The translations under genes and the position numbers were made by a program. Below, one piece after another: positions 25,048-37,497 of a DNA stretch of 64,000 bases. The notes under the pieces are model-generated. The model searched no databases, was not told where the DNA came from, and saw only the letters and a list, made by a program, of their open reading frames with translations. How positions within the stretch are numbered: position 1 is the stretch's first letter; the number at the start of each line of letters is the position of its first letter. This stretch comes from Puffinus mauretanicus (lineage: Eukaryota > Chordata > Aves > Procellariiformes > Procellariidae), in contig JAJKFH010001865.1 in the NCBI GenBank assembly GCA_023333565.1, forward strand, positions 620,001-684,000, written 5' to 3'.

Positions 25048-28000
25048 TTTAGGTTTGCTGATGTTGTTCCCTCAGTTGCTCACCTTTCTCTTCCAGAGGA
25101 CTCTGAATTATCAGCATGCTGAAGCATAACTCCAGTAGGAGAAACTGGTCTTATCCACATGCAAATTAGCGGCCAGAATGGAAGCTGTACCCATCCTAAG
25201 GATTTGTGGATTTGACTGTCCTCAGGCAGAGAGGATAATGAGTTTCAATTTTCTACATCCTATTTGAGTAATGTAAATAATTGCTACATTAGCTAATAAA
25301 AGGACCTTCACTGTACTAAATACCTCTTAAAAGAAAACTTTGGGCACCTATGCCACCAATGAAAAAAATTTACAAAGATGAAAAGTGAGTTCCAGATTGT
25401 AAATCCCAAGAGGTGTAACTCAGAAGATCCCTCTGGCTTGCCAATAGTTTTAGCTTATATTCTGAAAGCCTCTGTTTCTCATGAGACATGGATTATCAAG
25501 CAAAGCTGCAGCATCCGAGGGTACTGAAAACACTAGGTTTCTCTGTTGGTGTCCTGCAACAAACACAGCTAAATTCAGATGCTTATGCACTTATCTCTGT
25601 TCAAAAGTAGCCATATGTCCTGTCTCTAGTCTCCAAACCTGATTTGTATGTATGTCGGGAGATAGTTTGGGCAAGTTAAAAAAAGCTCTTTGACCAATTA
25701 TCTCCTGTTTTATATCTCTAATCTTTGAAAAAATGAATCTGGAGTCAGATTTCTCAGTGCTCTCTAGAAAAAATCTCAATATTAGTCCATTGGTAATATG
25801 ATAATATAAATAAAATAATCACCTCAGTTATGCTTTCAGCAGAGTACTGTGCAAATGCCAACAAATTATTGTTAATTAAAAAATTATCTGCAAGCCTCTT
25901 TCCTAAATGTGTGAGAAGCTGTCATTTGATTTTATAATGATGAAATTATAAAAATATTTTCAAAGAATAAATGAAGTAACAAGGCATGAAATACTGAAAG
26001 AGGTGTAAAAGCAGTTAATTATGTTGTACAATATATTATATGATCATAAAGCAGTCAGAACCAAGGGATAACATGAATAGAGATTCAGTATTTTATTACC
26101 TTCAAAACCTTTCTGCTTACACTATGAGAACAGTAGCCTGAAAACATTCAGCTTGTAGAGAGCCAAATTCACATCATGGTAACCATGGACTGTGGAAGTA
26201 GTCTCTGTCCAGAGCGCATGAAATGAGGATGCAGAACAATGCTGTTTAGGCAGTGTAGGCGTCAGCGCAAGCTCTAAAAAATTATGCTCCTAGTTCTGAA
26301 GAAATACGTGAGTAATCATCATTTCACAATTTTCTGGGCAGCCTAGAAACTTAGGACATCTGACATATGGCTCATATGTGACATGTACTGTCACAAGTCA
26401 TTATGAGATGAATAATACATTTTACGTATTTGAGATTAGGTATGTGGAAAGTGTGGAAATGCTATTTTTTCTGATATGTATTCTGTAGAATTAAACTTGC
26501 TGCCAGTCAAGTCCCAAACATCTTTTTTTCCTTAAACTGAAATAAAATATTTTAAATAAATATAAACATAAATGTTAAAGCAGACAACAACAAAAAAAGT
26601 GTTTTGTGTTTGCTTCATCTGTTCTAAAATGCATTCTGGATGTTTTCATAAATTACTATTTTGGAAAAAATAAATAGGCATGCAAGATACATAAATGAAT
26701 ATGGAATTATCTTTGAGCAGTCAGTCCATGAGCTGTAGGTACTTTGGAGGTATTAAATATTTTGGAAGGGAAGCTCTTGTATCCTCTGAGCTGTTTAAAT
26801 ACCTGTAAAGTCTTTTCATTAAAACTGAAAAGGCCCTGTGAGCATCCACTTGCCCTGTAAGAGACATTCAGTGGAAGAGGTTAAAGGAAGGGAAAGATCT
26901 AGATGTGTCTAGAGGCTCACAAATTTCTCTCTGATTGACTGCTCAGAAACAAAGCTTATAGCAAAGGAAACGCCAATACATGTTTGTTTACTACTGACGT
27001 GACGCATACTTTCTGTCATTTGTATTTATTTCTTCCTTACAAGTGAAAGTGGCCTCTCCCCATTCAGAATTACCAGGTTTCACTGGAAATTATTGTTTGC
27101 AACCTCCTTTTTTACTGTGACCCTGGTTAGTACCAAATAAGGTTTTACTTTATGTAAAAATAATAGTGAAATATATTTATAATGTGTTGATGCTAGAGTA
27201 ATGTAACAATACAGCCTTGTTGCTGTAAACCTCATCCTTCCCTTCCAAGCTGGTTCTAAAATTAGTTTATGCAGTCTTCAAATCACTACAATTTTTCTGC
27301 TTGCTCCGCCACAGTTTGTAGCGTAGCTAAAAACAACACAGCAGGATGCTGCAGCTTCTGTGGAGTCATCACGCCAACTCTTCAGGTGTCAAAAAAAAGA
27401 TGAGACAGCACCAGAGATTTAGGCTACATGAACATGCATAACACTGTGTATTTGCCTCCCCACTTCTTTGGGACATTCTTTTCTCAAAAGGAGGGCATTT
27501 TCCACCCTCAGCCTGCTGGGCTGGGCTGGGTTTTATTCTGGAAGTCTAGCTGGCTTGTGGTTAGGTTTAGATCTTGTTTTTGAAATAGAGATACTGAAAA
27601 ATACATACGTGGGAAATATAAATGGGAAGATAAGCTCTTCTGCTCGTTCTCTCTTTGTTTCTTACACACAAGTCATCTGCCACTTGGCTAATGTAGACAG
27701 ATGTGCCTGTGAGTAGGAAAGGAAAAAGTTCTGGTTTCATTGGTCTTAATTCACGTTTCTGTCTGATTTAGTGAACAGCTTTAACCTTTTCATGCCCTCA
27801 GTCAAAGGGTAAGCACAATAATTATGACCAATCCAGGAAGTAAACTGGCTGAAAAACATCGATCATTTTGGCCTTTGGTTGAGCAGGGGATCAGTAATCA
27901 TACCGGAATTACCCCCACAAAATGGTACCTAAGGCACAGTAAATTGTTCGCCGACACGTGCTTTCTCAGAGGAGGTCAGTTTAATGAAAACTCAGAGAGT

Positions 28001-28264
28001 CATTACGATATACTCTCTGGTTGTGGAAAGGGCTTCCAAAACACTACTTCTTTCTCTTTTTCTCCTCTTGTATTTTCTCTGCTAATGTCCTTGGCAAGTT
28101 AGGCGAAATTAAACCAGAGTGACAGAATGAAAATATCAGAAAATTAATTCTGCATTCAGCTAAGAACAATATCATGTTTTATCTTATCCTGGGATATCCT
28201 TTTGTCAAAAAAAGAAAGTCTCCATTGTTTCTGCTTGAATTGTCTTTGCTGTACCATTGATGGA
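25048..28264. other. Unique AT-rich non-coding DNA
   Basis: No recognisable gene or repeat family. There is a small GCTGGGCTGGGCTGGG run near 27518-27533. Confidence 0.55.
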
Positions 28265-28315
28265 CCTGGTAATGTACATTCCCTGGTAATGAACGTACCC
28301 TGGTAATGTACGTTC
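28265..28315. repeat. Minisatellite, 3 x 17 bp
   Basis: Three tandem units: CCTGGTAATGTACATTC (28265-28281), CCTGGTAATGAACGTAC (28282-28298) and CCTGGTAATGTACGTTC (28299-28315). Units differ at one to three positions. Confidence 0.95.
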
Positions 28316-31300
28316 CCTCAGCTGAAACAAAGGTATGCCACGTGCCAAAACAACAATTTTCCGTGCACTGATATTTGCCAGAATTTCTGACATCACTTCA
28401 GCTGTTAGTCTGGAGATGGCTGTTGCCAAATAACATGTATGTGACCCACGTCAGATACAGTAAATCTTCTTTCTCTGGTTTGTGTCCTCAATCATTTTGA
28501 TCATCTACTGGATGTTAACATCCATTGAATTCAGTTGTTACCTTTTTCTCTATACAAGTTAATGAACTTTGTTTCTTAAGTCTTACTTCAATTGTCTGTG
28601 TGTAACACAGCAGTTTGGCATCAGAGAAAGTACCTGTCTCCTGGAACCCAACGGCAGAGTTGGATTTTAACGCTCTGCAACCATGGTTACATCCACTGTG
28701 CTTTCCTGAATTTCACATAATTGAGTAACTAACTTAGCGCTGCTGCAGCAAGAAAGGCTATTCATTCACTTGATCCTTCCACATGGTAGTTCTTTCTATT
28801 AGCTGTTCAAAATAGCTCAAACAGTGAAACAGATTGTGAACATTTCTTTAATTAATATTAGAGGGAAACAAAAATTCATTCCTAATTGTGCATCTGTGTT
28901 TGGGGCTAATTTAAGTTTAATTTCTGAGATATTTTTGTGTGATATTTATAATATGAACGTGATTTCTTTTTTGTTCTGTATTTACTGGATCATATAACCT
29001 AAGAATTTCCATTTTGAACAGGAAACATCATAATAATTCAGCAAGGGAAGTAGAAAGAGAAACCAAGGGAACCGCGTAACCCCCAGCCAGAAATAGAAGT
29101 TGCAAACCTTCCATTTGCTTTTAAGGCTCGTAAAGCAGCCACAGGCCAGAGGGAGAAATGGAAGATTATAGGCACAGATGGTCTGAGGCTGAAAGAGGTA
29201 AAGGTAACTGAGGAAACTCTCTTAAGAAGCTGAAAAAATATCATTTATGTCCTGGCTTTGTTTGGCTCTGGGCAGTTAAGAGCAGCTGACTCTGAAAACT
29301 ATGGCTTGTTTTGGAATTGTGTGTGTTGAGAGGAGATTTACCTTTACAGTATTGTATCTTTGGTAATGTTTAGAGCTGAACAAGGTCTGGGACAGTCCCA
29401 GATTAAAAGAATTACAGATTCAACCTATGATTTTGTAATTGCAATTCATTGTTATTTTCAGCTGTATTACCACAACTAAAGTTCGAGCTTGAAGTGCTGA
29501 ATTCCTTTTTCAGGCATTTCTACTTTTTATTAACAAAGGATAATTATACATTGTCATATTAATTCCTGAACAATGTACAGAGAGGTTTCAGAAATGGTGA
29601 TATTTGGGCATGAAGTAAAATAGAGAATCCTAAATACATAAGCCAATATATAGTATGCTTAAAAGCTGATGAAGATATAATTGTTTCTAAATTATTATAG
29701 GACATTCTAAACAATATTTAGGGTTTTAGAAAAAAATGCTTAGGATAGCATTGTCTAAAAAGGAATTTTCATACGAAAAAAATCTTTGCATGTGTATCAA
29801 AGCCCCTAACTGACTTAAATAAGTATTTATTGACATGTGTGGTGTTCCCCTGGCCACATACGTAAGTAGATCTCTCAAGTTGCTGTTATTATGACATGCA
29901 AGACCCAAAAATAAATCCCCACTGTTGGAAAAAACAAATGTGCACTAGTGCCTATGGTCATGACATGAACATGCCTGTATCCACACCTTTTAGACAAGGA
30001 AGGCATCCTTAGATGAAAAGAGTATCCCTGAGTACTTGTATACCCAGAATCTTGTTATGGGTAAAGGGGAACAAATCCTACTGTATGGAGACAAGAATTT
30101 ATTATTGCCCTGACTAAAATATGAACAACCTAATCAAGAGGCTATAAACAATTATTGGTCCAATTACAATGTTAGTAACAGCCATAGTCCAAATTAATAC
30201 AAAAAACCTCATAAGTAATACAGTTGAAATTATTATAAAAAAACATTCACTAGTCTCTCTCCCTTTTCTCTGCTGTGATGCTCACCCTTCCAGGCTTCAT
30301 TTGGGTCACAAGGCTGATGGTTTGAGTCTTTCCCAAAAAGAATAGAAAGAGGGATTTGCCACAAGTTGTCAGCATCTTAGGATTTCTGCTGGGAGGTGTA
30401 CAATGTCTGCAATGGGCTTTTCTTCCTCCACAGTCTTGGGATCTCCTTGGGTTTCTTTTCAAATGTTTTTTGCTCACAGCCCCAGCTTCCTTCTCAGGGG
30501 CTCCCAGCTAAAGCCCAAGTGGCACAGTTGCCTCCCCCAGCCCCAGCTGCCCTCAAGGGCTGCCATTTGTCACCTGCTGACTCCCTGCCTTGGTCAGGAT
30601 GGCACCATATCAGGGATCACAGTATGAAGCTAAAACAGGAGAGCCCACAGGCACTGTCCCTCTCGCTAAACCAGGCTGAACACAGCTGTGGACACGGCAG
30701 GCCTGGATAAGCCCTGAGACCCTGTACTGTTGCAGCAGTACAAGGCCTGGGACCTGTTACAACTCATGACAAAATTGTATTTCCTGGGCTACAATGACAA
30801 GGGTGGTGTGACTGGAGGCAACTGCTGCTGGAGAATATGCTATTAGATACCACCGCTTCTCCAAGATGCCAGACCAGACATAAATGTTGAATTCCCTTAC
30901 CAAATGCATATCTTGTACCTTCATCTGGGGCACAGAGGAGTCATCTCTGCCCCTGTGCACAGCTGGTACAGCAGTAGCAAGGGCTGAGCCAAGCCACTTT
31001 CTAGGAAATCAACAGGTCACCAGCTGCAGGAGCTGGCATCCCGGCAAAGGAGACAAAGGGAACCAAACAGGACATTGCCGGTATCTAGCGGGGAAAAAGA
31101 TTACAATAAAAGCAATCTTAAATGGGAGGTGCAGATTTATATTTGGGGAGATGGGGACAAGGTGTTAATGGGGCCATAGACCCTTCTTTAAGTACTTCTA
31201 TCTTGATGCTCACCTCTCAGCACTGCACTTACGTTCATCACAGGGTAATACTACCTAGTTGTTCTGAGTATTGACTGTCTAAACCCGTGCAGCCCTGGTG

Positions 31301-32750
31301 AGTGTCTAATTTGTCCTGTAGTCCACATAGCAAATTATCACCACGATGATGAGTTCAGAATGTTTCTATAACCTTGATAATAAGGAAAATCTGAAGAAAA
31401 AAAATCAGAGTGTAACACATAAAACAATATGAGGAAACTTTGGTCTTGGAATGTTACTTTTAAGTGAAAGCATTTACTACTACCAACGAATTAGTATGCT
31501 ACCTGAATTTCACTTTTACTGTGAGCAGTATGAAAGTGATCTATTTCATTGATATGCCTTTTAAAAAAAAAAAGAGGTGTGATGTGTCCATTTACCATAT
31601 CAAAATTTTATAAAACTGTTTCTGCTAATGAGATTTTGAGTGTTGATGCTTTCAGATACTTTATCTGTCACAGAAAGAGTGATGCAACACTTAACAACTG
31701 TAAAACAACTTGGGGACTAACCAGTAATCAAGTCACTAAAATAATGAGAACATCTGTTCAACATCTGTTGTTTAACTTAATTTACTAGACCTGAGTACAA
31801 GAAAAAAAAGCGTTCTCATTACTGGTCCATTGACAAATAAAGTAATGAGAAATTGATGGGAATTATTAGCAGCTCCATTTCAGCTTAATGTTCATAAGCT
31901 ATCACTTAAGACTGACAAGATTTTCTTTTTAAATTCAGAATTTGATCATACAAATGATTGTTTTTCAGCTACTTCAGCTAGCACTGTTTTGAATATAAGA
32001 AGCAAGCAAGAAAATGTGCAACATGTTTGAAGTGAACAATATGTAACAAAACTCTTGTTTAACTTTCTTACCACTGTAGCTGTTTGAGTTCAGCTGTTTG
32101 AGTCTTTTTTTTCCTTACATGATTCTGTGAAAATGAATGCAACATTATGGAAACCAGACCTCTGCTAAAGAAGCCATTTCATCTCACTTGCAGTTCTAAG
32201 GAAATTTCTAAAAATCTTAAGTAGTATTATTTTTTAATCCATGTTATCCACCTTAATTTGAACTTTTTGACTTATGCAAGCATCCTATTATTTCCTTTAA
32301 CATATTAAAAATAGACCATATAGAATATGAGATTAAATTATATTTGTGCTTCAGTAGTGTAAATATTTATAAGTTTTACATGAAACATAGTCAGCATTTA
32401 TTGCTGATGTAACTATTGATTAGTAAAATTTCGAGTGAAAAAGGTTACATTAGTCTTGCATTAAAACGCTCTGAAATGGACCTTGTATCACATTTTATCA
32501 CCTTATTTTTCTCTAATGGTAGTGTTTTGCAAAGCATTTAAATTCATGAGCTATCCCTTGACGTTTTTTAATCACTTTCTTCTCTGTTATGGAAATAATT
32601 CATAACTGAATCATATTTACTGGAATAGAACCTACTCCTCCTACTAGAAAAGTACAGTTTTAACTTAAGGGCCTCATGGGGACCCACATCCAAAGGAAAC
32701 CTCACACTCTGCTGAGGTTTTTGTTCACTTGAGTTTAAGCATCTTTCACT
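28316..32750. other. Unique non-coding DNA
   Basis: No gene recognised. The part from about 30270 to 31170 is somewhat GC-richer and gives open frames of up to 104 codons with low-complexity, proline-rich translation and no known domain. The rest is AT-rich. Confidence 0.5.
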
Positions 32751-32780
32751 GGGGAGGAGGAAAAGAGGAGGAAGAGGAGG
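32751..32780 (+). repeat. Purine-only tract (GGA-rich, 30 nt)
   Basis: An unbroken 30-base G/A run made of GGA, GAGG and GGAAGA units. It could form triplex (H-DNA) or G-rich structures; function unknown. Confidence 0.85.
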
Positions 32781-35089
32781 TAGATATCAGGAACATACAC
32801 AGTGAGTAATCCTGTCAGTCTGTGCCTCCTTTTCCCTAACAACTGTTCCCACAGACTTGCTTGAGAAGGAGTGCAAAAATCTGAGGGCAAATTAGACCTC
32901 GCATAAATAATGGGAAAAATTTATTTCACTTAAGCATATGATTTAAGGAACCTGATGAAAAGCGTAGGAAATCCAGCAGGATTAAGCTCAAGAATATGTG
33001 GGAAAAATAAATAACTTTCTAACATCTCATCCATCTAATGGGAATAATTCACTGGGCTTCACTAAGTCCAAGTTCAGCATACAAGAGTACGAGCTCAGCA
33101 CGAAACAGAGAGTTTAGCACTGCATTTTATTGTAAAGATGAGCCCAGATACAATCGTGTACACACATGGCAGCTGCTTTCCAAGTATTATTGATGTGCAT
33201 GATTTTTTTCATATTTCATTATAAACTAATCTAAGTCAAATTACCAAGAATTGACATGGGTTGAGAGCATTCAAACTGGTAAGTGCTGCAGCTCAGCTGA
33301 TGAACTTGTAATGCTGTAGTAACTTGTTTTTGTATTTCCTATTGCTTCATATGTCAGTGTTCTTGACATATCAATATACAAAATAAGCCAGATCGGTTTA
33401 GGTGGATATTGTGCAGGGAAGCAAAGCATTAGCTCCCATCTGTTTCCCTTTCTCAGTGTTATTCCTCTCTGGCACCCTGACCCAACACGCCAGGCTCAGA
33501 GGAGCAGGAGGAACTGCTGTGCTGCACTAGGCATGCGAATGGTGTCAGCACTGGGACATGAGGGAAGGGAGGGGGAGCCCCAGGCTTTCTCCCTGGCTTG
33601 TGCCTGGACTAGGGAGGCACCATATGACTTGTGGAAGGACGTGCACACCCCTGCCATATGGCCTGACACAGGATGTAGAGAGGCATCAGGGCTTCCACTC
33701 ACCCCAGGGCTGCGCCTATCTCTGGATTTCCTCTGCAACTCTGACATAAAAATCTCCGAATTAATTTTGAACAGAGAAAAGAGAGAGAGGAAACTGGCCT
33801 TCCAGTTTTTGAAGCTGTGGTAAAAGTGTTGATTGACTTTTATGTAATTGAGGTGCCATCTTTCTAATCACTGTTTGCTAATTACAGAAACAAGATTGTG
33901 CAGTACCTGCTGCATGTTATGCCTGGCTCCAGGTTGTGCTATAACCCATGCACTTCATCGAAAACTTGCAGAAAATAGGAGACAAACTGATGTAAGATGG
34001 AGGAAAATTTTCAGACCGTCACCTACAAAAAAGAAGCCTGATCTGCTTTTACAAAAGCAACAAGAGTTTATTTCCAAGTCTTCTTTTAATACTAATTCTT
34101 GTCATGGCCACAGTGAATTTCTACATTTCAGATTATTTTTGGTTTCTCTGAGGCAGATGGAGTTTGCCTTTCACATGATGTCCTGAGGGTGAAGGTTCAG
34201 TAAGGATGAACTATGCAATCTGCTTCACTATAACACATGACATACTGTTGATCAAAGAAGAACATGTTAGGGACCAGATGTTGCAAGTAGTAATAACATG
34301 TCCCAAGCCTTGCTTTCACCTAATGCATGACATGGTGGAGCTAGAAGTACTTGTAAGATATGATCAATAGGGAAAATACAAGTGAATACCACAGAAGAAA
34401 TATCTCAGTTATTTTTTTTTCTCATTATTAATTCTCCCCTTCCCTATTTTAAAATTCTGCTGTAATTTTCCTCTTGTGTTTAATTTTCTTCGTCACCTTT
34501 TTACACCATTGGGATATTTCACTTAAAATTGGATTGATAGCTGCCTTTAATTTATTCTTTTCACTTAAACTGCAGGGGTCCACTTTTTCCCCAAAGGGTA
34601 CAACACTATTGAGAACTATTTCAAAACCTAAAGGAAAGAAGCATGTTCCAATTAGTCAAACTCTCTCCCTCTGTCTCAGTATGATTGTTTAATTCTATTT
34701 ATTCTGTAGACTTTTAATGTAGAATAGCCGTTTAAATGGTTATGCTACTACATTTTGAATCTGTTGAGGGAATCTTGGCTTTAAGAAATGGAACAAGAAA
34801 ATTGATCATTGTTTCATTTCCAGATTCGACATGGGTTTCTTATGTGATGTAATATCATTTCATCTTTGTGTCACACTCTCCCATCTACAAAATGAGTTAG
34901 TATAGAAGACCAGCAGAACATGATTCAACAATGTCACACTTGAAAAAAAAAGAAAGACACACCATAATAGATGGACATTTGGTTTGCTAGTTGTCTAAGA
35001 TAATCCTTCAACTTCCTTTTGTTTCCTTGTGTCCTCAGTTGAGATACAGTCCAGAGGATTAGAATAATCTTAAAAAATAAAAAATAAAA
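32781..35089. other. Unique non-coding DNA
   Basis: No feature recognised. Open frames near 33496-33823 and 33848-34186 show no known motif and overlap one another on opposite strands. Confidence 0.5.
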
Positions 35090-35400
35090 AAATCACGATC
35101 TGTGAGGAAAGCTACTAGGATTGTTTAGACTAAAGAAGAAAAGGCTAATGGGAGAGTATGTTAATGGTTTTCAGACCCAGGTATTTGAGAAGAGGGTGCA
35201 TTAATCTTTTCTCCCTGTCAATGCTGAATAGAATAAGAGGATAATGGATTTAAATTTCAGCAAGAAACATGGGGATTAGTCATTAGAAAAAAGTCTCTAA
35301 TAAAAAGGACAGTGAAGCCTGGGATATTACGGAGCCTTTAAGTTCAATTTAGACAAACATCTGTCACAAATATTAACACTTTGGGGGACAGGTTTATGGA
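35090..35400 (+). mobile_element. Ancient CR1-like LINE remnant, 3' region
   Basis: Decayed CR1 landmarks appear in order: 'GACTAAAGAAGAAAAGGCTA', 'CAGACCCAGGTATTTGAGAA', 'TTAATCTTTTCTCCCTGTCA', 'GGATAATGGATTTAAATTTC', 'AGTGAAGCCTGGGATATTAC' and 'TTCAATTTAGACAAACATCT'. This is the layout of a CR1 3' end ('...tattctccctg...aatggat...tggaatgggctgcc...'). Very diverged; edges approximate. Confidence 0.55.
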
Positions 35401-36080
35401 CAAGCTGATCTTTTGAGTTCTCTGTTTGCCAGACTCATTTTCTAAAACTCTATTTCTTTTCCTGAATCCTTTGCTATCCTGTCTTATCTGTAAGTGGAAA
35501 AAGTGACTCTTTCTGAGTGAGCATTGTGCCTGTCAGAACAGCACAGGTGAGGCCATGTATGTATCTCTGTATACGTCACTGAAATGCAACTAATTTATGC
35601 ATTACATCCTTTTATAGATTGTTTCATGCCAATTCCTACCTTTAATACTTGCTAACATTGAAAAAAACCCACATAATTTAAAAAAGACCATTTCTTAACA
35701 ACTCTTTTCATCAAATCATTGCGTTTTTCTGAAATATAATATGAGCTTTCTTTATTTTCTAATTCAAACCACGGTGTCATCTCATATTTTATGGTCACAG
35801 TATGGTCATATTTCATTAGGGACTCAGGACGATTGAGAGTGCTTTTTTCATTCTTTCTGTGATTTTTCTTGTCTAAAAGAGAAGGGCATCTTGGCCTGTA
35901 AGTTGGAGTCTAGTTTGACTTTCTTAATTTCACAAAGTCTTTTTGCAAACTTCACTTGCAACTGAGACAGTACCTACAGTCTCCCCCTCCAACACCAGAC
36001 TGTGGCTATTTTCATAACTACTGTCCTTTCTGACATCTAGGCTGCAGGACACACTTGTCCCTAGGCTGCAACATGTTACC
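35401..36080. other. Unique non-coding DNA
   Basis: No feature recognised. The segment just left of the inverted-repeat arm holds a short direct repeat, CTAGGCTGCA, at about 36039-36048 and 36061-36070. Confidence 0.55.
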
Positions 36081-37497
36081 ATTTTCAAATCATTTGAATT
36101 CTCAAAAGGACAGCTTTAAATGCTGTAGCAAGAGACATTTCCACTTATTTACTGGGAAATTTTAAGGACATGTACAGATTCAGAGCTAAAGCTGGATTCT
36201 CTGTTGCTTGCTTACAAGTGTCCTGGAAACTGGAATAGAGGAAAAACCCTAACAGTTAACTATTACACTGAAATACCTCCTTTGCGCTGTGATTGACACA
36301 GGGAAAAGAGAAAGGAATTTTCAGCGCAGCAGTGTCTTTTGCACGTGTAGCTATGGGGACTACTGACTTTTTGGAGTTGAGTCATTCATTATACAGCACT
36401 TGCTGAACTCACTCTCAGTAGGGGCCACTGCTTGCAAACTGCTTTGGAGAATCTAGGCACTCAGATAACATGTCAATGAATGTGGTATAAATAGATAAAT
36501 ATATTTGGCTGCTGAATATCTTTGTAATTTGGGAAAACTAATGATGTTCTCAAGCACTCTCAGTTAATGAAAATAAGTAATGTGTCCTTAACATATCATT
36601 AAAGAAGGCAGTTCATACTAGTATCAACTTTAATTTAAAAACATATTTGTTTAGGAAAAATATGAAAGATATACCAGAGGGACATTTTCTGAACTCAGTG
36701 GGGGAAGGCTTTTGTAGGGTTTAACCCCTTTATCTTGATACATTTATATAAAGCTAACTTGAGCTTCCCCCAGAAAAAGTGGAATATTTGTACCTCAGAG
36801 AAATACTGTAATCCATCATCTACTTGCCTTCCTCTTAATTCAAGTGGGTAGTTGTTTCTTTTTTTTAGTTTAGAGACACAATAATATGGTATACCTGTTA
36901 TTCTGACTTAACTGGTCTGAGTAACAGCAGTGAGTATTTGAGTTTATTTTCTTTTCCAATGCCTCTGTTGTGGTCTGTAATAGAGGGGAGTGTGTCCTTT
37001 GCCTCTGCACAGCTGATTCCCCTCAGTTTGGACATCTCATACAAAAGCATAGCAAAGATTCTTCTTCACCTGTGAGTTGCACTAATTCACCTCCTTAGTA
37101 ATGTAAGGACAGTCAGTATGATCCACATTGCATAAAAAATGAGACAGAAAGAATAAGATGGCAACTTGATCAGTGACATTAGCACAAATCAATCTGGTTT
37201 ACCAGTTTAGATCTTAGTAGTTCCTTGTCCCACTGTTCCTTAGCCAGCTATTACAAATACACAGTACAAATACTTAGCCAGCTATTACAAATGCAAAGGA
37301 GGTATTTCAGTGTAACAGTTAACTGTTAGGGTTTTTCCTCTATTCCAGTTCCCAGGACACTTGCAAGCAAGCAGCAAAGAATCCAGCTTTAGCTCTGAAT
37401 CTGTACATGTCCTTAAAATTTCCCAGTAAATAAGTGGAAATATCTCTTGCTACAGCATTTAAAATTGTCCTTTTGAGAATTCAAATTATTTGAAAAT
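36081..37497. repeat. Spaced inverted repeat 2 (205-bp arms, 1007-bp spacer)
   Basis: The left arm 36081-36285 is the reverse complement of the right arm 37293-37497: 205 bases each, no gaps, nine mismatches (196/205, about 96%). The spacer 36286-37292 is 1007 bp with no recognised gene or transposase motif. The flanks show no clean target-site duplication and the arm ends do not match a DNA-transposon terminus I know. A 20-bp direct duplication (37239-37258 and 37273-37292) abuts the inner edge of the right arm. The best reading is an inverted local duplication, possibly by template switching; a non-autonomous fold-back element is the alternative. Confidence 0.93.
37239..37292 (+). repeat. 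20-bp direct duplication at inverted-repeat boundary
   Basis: CTTAGCCAGCTATTACAAAT occurs at 37239-37258 and again at 37273-37292, separated by 14 bp. The second copy ends exactly where the right inverted-repeat arm begins. Confidence 0.93.
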
